DNA of 11,625 nt from the NCBI GenBank assembly GCA_003024985.2, contig PXIH01S0000710.1; one strand, given 5' to 3'. This DNA is from Euperipatoides rowelli. Taxonomy: Eukaryota; Onychophora; Udeonychophora; Euonychophora; Peripatopsidae. The number at the start of each line of letters is the position of its first letter. The stretch's first letter is position 1. The translations under genes were made by a program, and so were the position numbers. Positions 1-6,878 of the stretch are shown here, piece by piece. The notes below the pieces were generated by a model, which was not told the origin of the DNA, made no database searches, and was given only the letters and a program-made list of their open reading frames with translations.

Positions 1-103
1 TAAAACCTGTCAACAAAATTATAGGTTCTTCTTCCAAAATGTTAAAATTAAAAACATTTCCGCTCTCATTTGTTATGATTAAATCTTTCATCGTACCCGC
101 CAT
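1..103 (-). CDS. 5' coding end of an unidentified host gene, truncated by the window edge
   Basis: Read on the minus strand, an ATG at 103-101 opens a frame of 34 codons with no stop up to the window edge. The peptide begins MAGTMKDLIITNESGNVFNF and continues with an acidic Glu triplet and then a hydrophobic Ile-Ile-Leu-Leu run. Its composition is balanced (Gly, Glu, Thr, Asn, Asp), unlike the Lys/Asn/Ile/Phe/Tyr-rich chance frames elsewhere in this AT-rich window. The start context is strong: A at -3 and G at +4, within AAAATGGCGG. The in-frame stop (TAG at 136-134) lies only 31 nt upstream, so this is the first possible Met; a second Met is codon 5. There is no signal peptide or recognisable domain in the visible part, and I cannot name the family. 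AAAATGGCGG also resembles a YY1 site, which in metazoans often overlaps the start of translation (family knowledge). The alternative is a chance open frame of 34 codons. Confidence 0.55.
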   Translation of the reverse strand, partial: MAGTMKDLIITNESGNVFNFNILEEEPIILLTGF

Positions 104-300
104 TTTTTTAACCAAACCAATCGAACGAGCTATCTAAGTTGGTTCATTTGGTTCGAGAAACTGGTTAACCAAAATATGAACCATAGCGCGAAAACTCTTC
201 TGGTTGGTTAACCACAAACTGGTTAGATCGCCAAAACACTTTGGTTGCTAACCACTCAGTAACCAGTTTCTGGTTCAGGTCGCGAAAACTCGCCTTATGC
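104..300 (-). promoter_or_regulatory. Putative proximal promoter with E2F-like and Grainyhead-like motif cluster
   Basis: Minus-strand motifs within 200 bp of the candidate start codon include TTTCGCGC at 193-186, an exact match to the E2F consensus TTTSSCGC. Two single-mismatch versions are TTTGGCGA (235-228) and TTTCGCGA (287-280). Copies of AAACTGGTT at 158-166 and 216-224, and AACCAGTTT at 261-269, fit the Grainyhead-type core AACYGGTT. An octamer, ATGCAAAT on the minus strand, sits at 374-367. The motif matches are directly visible; the promoter role is inferred from position. No TATA box or initiator is convincing. Confidence 0.35.
110..291. repeat. Decayed array of TGGTT/AACCA units with CGCGAAAAC spacers
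   Basis: Eight TGGTT pentamers (starting at 140, 149, 162, 201, 205, 220, 242, 271) and seven AACCA pentamers (110, 115, 167, 179, 210, 250, 261) lie within 166 bp, several paired as palindromes such as TGGTTAACCA. A second motif recurs between them: CGAGAAAC at 154, CGCGAAAACTC at 187, CGCCAAAACAC at 229 and CGCGAAAACTC at 281. The whole reads as about four diverged units of 33-52 bp. It lies directly upstream of the minus-strand start codon at 103. It could be an old minisatellite, the end of a foldback element, or a duplicated regulatory module. Confidence 0.7.
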
Positions 301-602
301 CTTCTCTTGAGGATTCATGACTATTGCAAGACTTCGGTTTAAGCCATCAGGTGACACTGCTTACACATTTGCATGACAGGAACACCATCTATGAGGCTTT
401 TTGATATCTTTTTTAAATGACACATTTCTGACACTAACAGTTAAATTGTATAATAATTAAACCCAGAAATAGGATTTTTATCTTAATATTCTAAATAAGA
501 GATAATTACACTCAAAAGTTGGATTTTTATATAGAACAAAATATGGGTGGACTTCTAAAAAATGCTTATCTGTTTATATCTTGATATTAGTGAAACTTAA
601 AA
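301..602. other. No gene seen; intergenic AT-rich sequence
   Basis: Between the motif array and the gypsy fragment I see only AT-rich sequence with the octamer at 367-374. No upstream pol domains (protease, reverse transcriptase, RNase H) of the downstream gypsy remnant are recognisable, and no LTR boundary is visible. Confidence 0.6.
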
Positions 603-1509
603 ACAGCACCTACCTCTACGTTACAATCATGGGTATGGCCTAAAGCTCCATGGGAGCGTATTCACATAGATTATGCTCAAAAAGGAAAACAATATTTTTT
701 GATCATGGTGGATTCTCATTCTAAATGGATTGAAGTTTTGCCCACATTTAGTATAATTTTGCATACCATCATAAAGCTGTTGAAAAGTACATTTTTTAGC
801 TATGGTTTTGACAGAAGAACTGGTATCGGATAATGGCCCACAGTTTACATCTGAAGACTTTACAACTTTTTTAAAACTCGCAGTGCAACACACATTGGTC
901 CCACCATATCACTCAAGTTCTAACGGTTCCACAGAGAGATATGTTCAATCATTCAAATTGACACTCGAGAAGATGAACAATGAGGCTGAAACTGGAACTA
1001 CCTTAGATCAAAAGATAGCATTCAACACCACACATTACCGGTAAATCTCCATCGAAATTATTCAAGCAATACGACGAGAGTGGAAAATAACCAATACAAG
1101 CAGAAAATTAACCACGATCAAGCTTGTGGTTAATTTTCATAGTTTTGAACTAGGGAACACAGTGTTAGCAAGAAACTATAATGGTAACAGAAAATGGTTA
1201 CATGGAACTATAAAGGACAAAGCAGCAAGACCATGGTCTGTAGAAACAGCTAAATGGATTGGTACTTTTCACTCAGATCAATAAGGCATATTGGAACATT
1301 CAATTCTAATTTAATAAAGATTTAGTATATGAACCAATGTTCATATATTAAAAAGTCAGAAGCGAACAATTTGATTGATATTCAGGCTCAATCGCATACA
1401 ATTGAATCCAGATAAATGTACCACCAGAAAAAATGTCAAGATTGAGGTTATGGAACCAAGAAGAAACCCTATCAGAAACCGCAAACCACCAGAAAGGTTG
1501 AATTTGTGA
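603..1509 (+). pseudogene. Ty3/Gypsy retrotransposon pol remnant: integrase core to polyprotein C-terminus
   Basis: A dead fragment of the integrase region of a Ty3/Gypsy polyprotein, which in a live element inserts element cDNA into the genome. Visible in order: WPKAPWERIHIDYA (636-677), carrying the first catalytic Asp (669-671); DSHSKWIEV (711-737); VSDNGPQFTSEDF with the second Asp (829-831); and PPYHSSSNGSTER with the catalytic Glu (934-936). These are followed by TPHITGKSPSKLF (1025-1063), VLARNY (1162-1179) and a terminal RNRKPPERLNL ending at TGA 1507-1509, typical of gypsy pol C-termini. The reading frame changes near 801-815, 1024-1030, 1088-1101, 1125-1135 and 1280, with in-frame stops, so it cannot be translated as one protein. 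The Asp-to-Glu gap holds 34 residues rather than the usual 35, consistent with loss of one codon. The integrase zinc finger, RNase H, reverse transcriptase and both LTRs are absent. The family call is firm; clade is not resolved. Confidence 0.93.
1103..1138. repeat. 13-bp perfect inverted repeat inside the gypsy remnant
   Basis: GAAAATTAACCAC (1103-1115) and its exact reverse complement (1126-1138) flank a 10-nt spacer, GATCAAGCTT. The repeat coincides with a switch between two reading frames of the pol remnant, so it may mark the mutation that broke the frame. Confidence 0.85.
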
Positions 1510-2035
1510 TTGAACATTTTTTATTTGTTCCTAAATTAGTATTACTTAAATTTATATAAATTCTGGTTAACATTAAAATTTCTGTATCATAATTTAAAAA
1601 AAAAAAAAAAAATAGAGTATTGGGATATCGTAAAGTCAGAGACTAAAATGAGAACTAGAACGAGAGTACAATTCTAGTATGGCATACATCACATGCTCTG
1701 CTTCAAATTACTTGTAAAACAAGTTATTAGATGTTCAGTATATTATTTTACTTAGTATATTGCTATTAAACTACATACGGTACTAATAATGATGTGCTTG
1801 GCAGTCATTTCTAACTACCCAGTCATTACATACAGTATTTCATTTATAAGTTATCTTGTATCCTACTAAGAAAACATTTAAGTATTATTGGTATCTGATA
1901 CATTTGAAGATTATTTTAGTTTCAGTGACAATAATGCAAACTCTCGTCCATCATATATATTTGATAAAATTTTGCAAATAATTTATGAAATATACCATTT
2001 AGTGGCAATTTATAACATCCAATTTAAAAAAAATT
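1510..2035. other. Gene-free AT-rich stretch after the gypsy remnant, with a 17-A run
   Basis: After the gypsy stop there is AT-rich sequence with A17 at 1596-1612, which could be the position of a polypurine tract or just a simple repeat. I looked for a TG...CA-bounded LTR beginning around 1613-1640 and found no second copy in the window, so no LTR is claimed. Confidence 0.5.
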
Positions 2036-2125
2036 CCTAGCTCTCTTGGGTTGTGCTTCCCGATCCCTCCCAAAAGAGGGTTAGCCCGTTGACCCTCGGT
2101 GCCAGATGTGCCCCTCTATTACAAA
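2036..2125. other. GC-rich island of unknown origin in AT-rich surroundings
   Basis: About 90 bp of clearly higher GC than its flanks, including a small CCCTC/GAGGG foldback near 2065-2082. On the minus strand a frame reading RGAHLAPRVNGLTLF is open across the island. A 14-T run (2156-2169) follows shortly after. It could be a fragment of a retroelement or SINE, or a small exon; I do not recognise it. Confidence 0.35.
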
Positions 2126-2172
2126 GTTCTTATGACACCACTGAATGTTATGGTGTTTTTTTTTTTTTTAGA

Positions 2173-2192
2173 AAAAGGTAAGACTACCTTTT
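2173..2192. repeat. 8-bp perfect hairpin after a T14 run
   Basis: AAAAGGTA (2173-2180), loop AGAC, TACCTTTT (2185-2192). It follows T14 (2156-2169). No function is evident. Confidence 0.7.
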
Positions 2193-2540
2193 ACTCTAAA
2201 AATCAAGATTATCCCTGAGGTGAAATCTGATTTTTAAGATATGAATTTAATTTCAGAAGGGTTATCTGCTTCCCAACCTTATTTATCTTGTCAATAAATA
2301 TGCAAAAGTATTGAGTGTGGACCAAGTATACTATAATGCAAATAATTTGATTTAATAAGATTTACAGTATTCTTATTTAGCAATATCATATCAAGCATAA
2401 TAAAACATAAACATAAAAGGATCAGTTGACACTAGCAAGTTTTTTTAATAACATCTGAGGAAATAGTTGGCATTACTTTGAGTATTTTAATTAATCAGTC
2501 AAATTTAATGAGAATGGAGATTTTATCTTACTGGAGATTT
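2193..2540. other. No gene seen; AT-rich non-coding sequence
   Basis: Short frames with frequent stops on both strands and no recognisable element ends or repeats. Confidence 0.55.
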
Positions 2541-2776
2541 ACCATCTCTTGTAAAGCTGGCTAGAAGTTGTATCGATAGCTTCAGCTAGTATCTTGATCA
2601 GAGATTTGAAATGTAACAACGGTTTAGTGCAGGTATCTTCAATAGTTCATGAGTTTGGGAGTGGCAGGATACTGATGATCTCGTGTCTTGTTGGATGTTT
2701 GCCTGTGGAGGTTAACTGCAGCTATTATAGTGCTGGCATTTGGATGATGAATAAAGTTTATTATCAGCTTTTATAG
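2541..2776. other. Compositionally distinct segment, open on both strands; possible exon or old element
   Basis: This segment is visibly richer in G+C than its surroundings. The plus strand is open for 60 codons from 2594 to 2776, starting at a non-ATG codon. The minus strand, with a single TGA, reads LTSTGKHPTRHEIISILPLP and then, further on, LIKILAEAIDTTSSQLYKR, the latter ending next to a GATGGTAAAT that could serve as a splice donor. The minus-strand peptide has the more protein-like composition. I do not recognise it. It could be a host exon, an RNA exon or a fragment of an old transposon; there is no evidence deciding between these. Confidence 0.25.
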
Positions 2777-2875
2777 TTTTAGGATTAATGTCTTGGATTT
2801 TGGAATCCTCTAATAGATTTTTTTATCCCTAATAGGATAAACTGGTTTATCTAATGAACGAATCTCCACTCATCC

Positions 2876-2916
2876 CCGCTGTGAAGACTAAAATTGTAGT
2901 TTAGTCTTCATAGTGG
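2876..2916 (+). repeat. 17-bp near-perfect hairpin (7-nt loop)
   Basis: The left arm CCGCTGTGAAGACTAAA (2876-2892) pairs with TTTAGTCTTCATAGTGG (2900-2916) around the loop ATTGTAG. All 17 positions pair in a plus-strand RNA if two G-U pairs are allowed; on the minus strand these become A-C mismatches. Five more pairs (CTCAT at about 2869-2873 with ATGAG) are possible further out across an asymmetric loop. The preference for the plus-strand transcript is what an RNA hairpin would show, but the stem is short for an animal microRNA precursor. Confidence 0.6.
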
Positions 2917-2998
2917 TCTTTGTGAAATGAGAGGGTAACTTCAGGAATATAGAAGCCACTGGCTGGGTTTCTCCAAGACTAGGCCTAAAGATGGTTCT

Positions 2999-3026
2999 AA
3001 CATTTCAATCATTTGATTGAAATGTT
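2999..3026. repeat. 12-bp perfect hairpin
   Basis: AACATTTCAATC (2999-3010), loop ATTT, GATTGAAATGTT (3015-3026). It lies 83 bp downstream of the hairpin at 2876-2916. Confidence 0.8.
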
Positions 3027-3480
3027 TGTTTTTCAAGTTCACTTTTTACAATTTGGGGAAAAGTTCCTTTTAAAATTTGAACTGTTCTTTGTACGTTTTA
3101 AAAGATTCACCAGCTTTGTGTAGTAGTTGTTTTTATTTCAATAAACAAACTTTGGTAAGATCATTAAATTGGATCAATGATAAATACTCGCTGCTCCATT
3201 TGTTCTCAAATGATCGCTTGTGAAATATAGTTTTGGGAAATACAATTGCAATATGTTTTATTGATTGCTCATTTCCTCTCTAGTGTCAACTATAGGCTAA
3301 GGCCTCAGTATTAGATATAAAACATCCATGTGTTTACATTCTATATCTACAAACACATTCTATTTAAAGCATTGTTGAACAGGATTGTGCTCTTATTGAG
3401 CTAGCTGTTTATATTTTATATATTCTGTTGTGACTTATGTTTATAATTAGTACAGTAGCTTCATCCTACATTTAAGATAT
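3027..3480. other. No gene seen; AT-rich non-coding sequence
   Basis: I see no coding frame, element terminus or long repeat here. Confidence 0.55.
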
Positions 3481-3545
3481 GAGGGAAGGAGAAAGGCAGG
3501 ACTGGTGTTTGGGTGGGGAAGGGGGGGAGAGAAAGAGAACAGAAA
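3481..3545 (+). other. Purine-rich tract with a G-quadruplex motif
   Basis: A nearly all-purine plus-strand tract. Within it, GGGTGGGGAAGGGGGGG at 3511-3527 satisfies the standard four-run pattern (G3 with loops of 1, 3 and 1 nt). It is the only such G-rich run in an otherwise G-poor window. Confidence 0.75.
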
Positions 3546-5040
3546 ATTAATTTTAAACAAAATTGTCCCAATCATTTTCTATGGGCTTTTAAATTACTAA
3601 GTTATAAAATATATAAATAACTGCATACCTTGAGCATACTGCAATGTCCTTTTCAGAACACACTGTAGTGTAGACACAGTCTTCTCACAAGCTACCTGTC
3701 ATCAAAAATGATTTTATTTAATACTTTCTATTAAAGAAAACATTTTGTTAATGTATGTTATTTTTGATATTACATAAGAAATAACTTTTCTCTGTATATC
3801 CTAATATTATCTCATAGATGAGTTCCATTTATGTGGATGAAATCAAATTTATTCACACAGTCTTGAGTTACAATGAACAAGCCAATATGGTGACCACACA
3901 CACAAATAATTTTAAAAACAAGAGGACACATGGCATCTCATGATAAATATAAAGTTTAAACAGTATATTGCTAATTATACAATGAGTAAATTAGCATTAC
4001 TAATTACATATACAATAATAACTGTTAGAAATATAGCAAACCAACATATCAAGAAATTATTACAAGTTTAAGTATGGTTTTTGTGTGTCAATATAATAAA
4101 TTGGATTTTTCTTCTTATTACCGTAGATCTTTTTTGTGCTCTTAAATGAAAGAAAGATAATTTACCCGAGAACAGACCAACATTGTAGTTTATTCATGCA
4201 CTGGACTTTTTAAAAGAACAGATTTTCCATATCATAAATTTAATAATAAATTTTAGCAATGCTTCTTTGTTTTGAAATATGGAAATAAACATTCTTGTAA
4301 TAATGGACCAGGCAACCTGTTTGGATATTGTGTAAGATTCATCTCTTTTGCACATTTCTTTTTTTCAAGTAAGGAGGTATGGAAAGTAAGCTTTTCCAGA
4401 ATGGACAATCAACTTTGATGTTGTAATGCTAATCGAAATATTAGTGTACTTTTTCAAAAGTACGGAGACAACCTTGATAGAAGAGTTTAATTAATTTTCA
4501 ACTATTTTTACTTAATTTCAATTATGATACAACTTTGCAAATTACTTTTCCAAGCATTCTAATACCGTATATTTATATTTTTCAAGATTTAATGAATATT
4601 ATTATTTTTAAATTATCACTAATTACAGGGATGAGATGCATTAACATTTTTAGAAATATTTAATGAATAATTTTTTCTGACATTTTTTTTTTAATAATTA
4701 TTTTATAACATTTTTTCTTATAGCAACAAATAAAGTACAGGCATTTCAAAATTATAAATTGTCTATTATGCTAGGGCTGCTACATTATGTTAGATTATCA
4801 ATGTGAGCTTTTTAGTATAGACTAGATGATTTAGAAAATGTAGTCATACATTTGAACACAAATTAAATTTAAAATTTTAATGAGTCCTAAAATTTCAGGT
4901 TAATTTTAAAAAAATTAATTAAAAAGCAGTTTATAATTAAATCAACCTCCCATCATTTCATCCCCTGTAAACACAATTTATTAATAGAAAGTGTAAAAGA
5001 AAACTAATTTATTGTACTGGCCGGTTGTTTGTGTGATAAC
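3546..5040. other. Long gene-free AT-rich stretch
   Basis: About 1.5 kb with dense stops in all frames. Only minor structure was seen: a short CA run near 3895-3903 and an 8-bp hairpin GTACTTTT/AAAAGTAC at 4446-4463. No element ends or RNA genes were recognised. Confidence 0.6.
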
Positions 5041-5121
5041 CAGGCCCGTGCATATACAGGAAGTTGGAAATTTCATGAGTTCCTGAAATTGAGTCCCGGT
5101 TTCGCAAAAAAAAAAAAAAAA
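5041..5121 (+). mobile_element. Possible hAT-like element terminus followed by a 16-A run
   Basis: CAGGCCCGTGCATA at 5041-5054 resembles hAT-type terminal repeats, which start CAG and are GC-rich. It is also similar to the 3' terminus of the MITE ending at 6870 (CAGGGCCGGCACTA on the minus strand). No matching inverted copy or duplication was found. A16 follows at 5106-5121, which would also fit a retroposed tail. It is at most a fragment. Confidence 0.25.
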
Positions 5122-5132
5122 TTTCTATAACA

Positions 5133-5222
5133 GATTTTCAAAAAGACATCAACAAAAGAGGTAAACCAACAGCAGAAGAATCAATGGGTTTTAAGAAGAT
5201 TTTGCAGAGAAGAATCAAATAG
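5133..5222 (+). CDS. Possible short terminal exon, unidentified
   Basis: A plus-strand frame from GAT at 5133 gives 29 residues and then TAG (5220-5222). It begins DFQKDINKRGKPTAEESMGF and ends with a basic KK..QRR.K tail. The composition is more protein-like than neighbouring frames. The preceding TTTCTATAACAG could act as a splice acceptor, though its pyrimidine tract is weak. No start codon or upstream exon was found. I do not recognise the sequence, and a chance frame is quite possible. Confidence 0.2.
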   Translation, partial: DFQKDINKRGKPTAEESMGFKKILQRRIK

Positions 5223-5324
5223 ATATAAATTACCGTAATATATAAAAAATTGTATTACCATAATTGTAAATAAATTAAGTAGCCTACTTTGTAGTTTAAA
5301 AAAAGAAGTAATTTCTGTAATAAT

Positions 5325-5350
5325 ATTGAGCTATTAAAAAATAGCTCAAT
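5325..5350. repeat. 11-bp perfect hairpin (first of a pair)
   Basis: ATTGAGCTATT (5325-5335), loop AAAA, AATAGCTCAAT (5340-5350). Confidence 0.85.
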
Positions 5351-5355
5351 TAGAT

Positions 5356-5378
5356 AAATCTTGTTTGATGCAAGATTT
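5356..5378. repeat. 8-bp perfect hairpin (second of a pair)
   Basis: AAATCTTG (5356-5363), loop TTTGATG, CAAGATTT (5371-5378). It lies 5 bp after the previous hairpin. Confidence 0.8.
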
Positions 5379-5670
5379 GTTCAGTGATAGTATGTAATTA
5401 TAACTAGTGTACTCCTTAAATATATATATTAATACGTGAAGGGAAAACTTTGGATCCCTTTTTAAACATATTGGGTGCATGGAGGAGTGTGAGATTTGGC
5501 AGAGTTCAAGTTGATATGGAGCTAAAATTTATATATAAAATTAAAACCATCATTGTTTAGCGTTGTGGCGGCTTTTTACAAAGGAATTTCTTATTGGTCG
5601 AATTTCAACCAACACTGGAGACCTAGTTATTATTAAAACTCATCATTTTTTAAACTGAATTTGACACTTT

Positions 5671-6408
5671 GGTTACGTTTTTTAAAAATCTCGAAGTTTT
5701 TGGAGAACTATAGAGAACGCTCTGAATCTGGAGAAGTATGATTTTAAAAAAATCGGAGATTCTCTATTGCGGATTTTAATAATCTCTGACGAGCTCGGAG
5801 AACTATCAGAGAACTCTCTGACTTCAAGGAAAAGCATCGGGATTTGGAGAAGTACCCACAATGCATTGTAACAATCAAAATCCAAAATGGAGGAAAATAA
5901 ACTTTATTGAAATTTACGTGTCAAATATGATGTAACTAGTCTAACCTTTGTCTAGACACTACATCCTCTCCATATTTTCTTATTTTGACTATATGATTTC
6001 TTTTACAATGGCGCTGACTATTTTTTAAATGCTGAAAAATGAATTGTTTCCAGTCAATGAGATAGCAATAGCTACCGTCTATGTCTTGGTGGCACAGATA
6101 GAAAGCATATCTTTAAAATGGATAACCCAAACATCACATGTACAAATGCTGCCACGGACATGTTTTTTTTTTATGTCTGACAGTAGACCTTTAAAAGCAC
6201 CTTCAGGTGATGGTTTAGCCAAATTTAGGCTTTTAACGGGTTTTTTTTTACTGTACAATTTTTCTCCTTTTGTCTCCATCTTTTATTTCTCTGTTAACGT
6301 ATTTTAATAATCTCGGACTCTGTCTCACTCTGTTTATATTCTGTTAGTTCTCTGTGACGTATAGAGTTTCTCGGAGCTCGAGCACGAAGATTTTTAAAAA
6401 ACGTAGCC
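5671..6408. mobile_element. Non-autonomous TIR DNA transposon (738 bp), PIF/Harbinger-like
   Basis: The ends match as inverted repeats over 21 bp with one mismatch: GGTTACGTTTTTTAAAA... at 5671 and, read inward on the minus strand from 6408, GGCTACGTTTTTTAAAA.... Both ends are flanked by TTT (5668-5670 and 6409-6411), a 3-bp duplication. A 3-bp target and GG-initial termini point to PIF/Harbinger, whose usual target is TWA, so the superfamily is tentative. Subterminal inverted motifs also match (GAGCTCGGAGAACT at 5791-5804 against AGTTTCTCGGAGCTC at 6365-6379). A 14-bp direct repeat, ATTTTAATAATCTC, occurs near each end (5773-5786 and 6301-6314). There is no transposase, so the copy would depend on one encoded elsewhere. 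Confidence 0.75.
6079..6279 (-). CDS. Small ORF within the TIR element, 66 codons, doubtful
   Basis: An ATG-initiated minus-strand frame of 66 codons sits in the middle of the 738-bp TIR element. It is lysine-rich at the N-terminus (METKGEKLYSKKKPVKSLNL) with a C-terminal portion containing CTCDVWVIHF. The two Lys runs are simply translated A-tracts. The opposite strand is also open over the same place (6029-6307, 92 codons), where the same tracts give Phe runs. No domain is recognised. It may be a remnant of the element's cargo or chance; I would not treat it as an expressed gene without transcript data. Confidence 0.15.
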   Translation of the reverse strand: METKGEKLYSKKKPVKSLNLAKPSPEGAFKGLLSDIKKKHVRGSICTCDVWVIHFKDMLSICATKT

Positions 6409-6574
6409 TTTGATTCAGAGCTCAACTCACACTAAATGCTGTTAGTTCATATTTTGTGATTTTATAATTAAAAAATATTTTCTCTAAGCATTCTCATCTA
6501 TATTATTTAATTATTTTGATTTCATTTCAAGCTGTGCAAGTGAACATATGCATCCGATATACAGTAAGTTGTGC

Positions 6575-6870
6575 CAGTGACGGTGCTAGGCGCACATCAC
6601 AACAAAAGACTGCTTGTAGCGTCAAATTTTAAAGGGTGGAATTTTTTAAAAATGTAATTTGGGTAATAAATTTTTCAGATTTATCTTTTTTTTTTATTGT
6701 AACAATAGAACATAGTATATAATAGCCTTTATTTGTAAAAAATGATTCAAAATGAAGTTAATTATTTTCTGAAGATTTTATTAGTTTCTGCTGTAGTGAG
6801 AAAATAAAGAAACAAATTTTTATAATAAATTAAAAAATGGAGGGAGTCAAATATCCTAGTGCCGGCCCTG
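6575..6870. mobile_element. hAT-like MITE (296 bp) with degenerate 8-bp target duplication
   Basis: The left terminus is CAGTGACGGTGCTAGG (6575-6590). The right terminus, read inward on the minus strand from 6870, is CAGGGCCGGCACTAGG. They agree at 12 of 16 positions and have the CAG start and CGG/CTAGG core common in hAT terminal repeats (family knowledge). The flanks GTTGTGC (6568-6574) and GTTGGTGT (6871-6878) look like an 8-bp duplication, the hAT hallmark, in which one base has been lost on the left. The interior is non-coding, so it is non-autonomous and old. Confidence 0.7.
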
Positions 6871-6878
6871 GTTGGTGT

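Noticed and set aside
627-893. 88-codon minus-strand open frame
   Set aside because: It is antisense to the clear gypsy integrase motifs and has no recognisable content of its own.
1613-1740. Possible 3' LTR of the gypsy remnant
   Set aside because: There is no second copy, no clear TG...CA boundaries and no primer-binding site in the window.
2036-2125. tRNA-like sequence in the GC-rich island
   Set aside because: No cloverleaf can be formed and the A and B boxes are not convincing.
5682-5885. 67-codon minus-strand open frame
   Set aside because: It lies in the subterminal repeats of the TIR element at 5671-6408; the repeated GAGAACT/CTCTGA motifs explain the openness.
5870-5900. ATG starts in AAAATGGAGG (5884) and ACAATGGCGC (6008) as gene starts
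   Set aside because: Both frames stop within a few codons and lie inside the TIR element.
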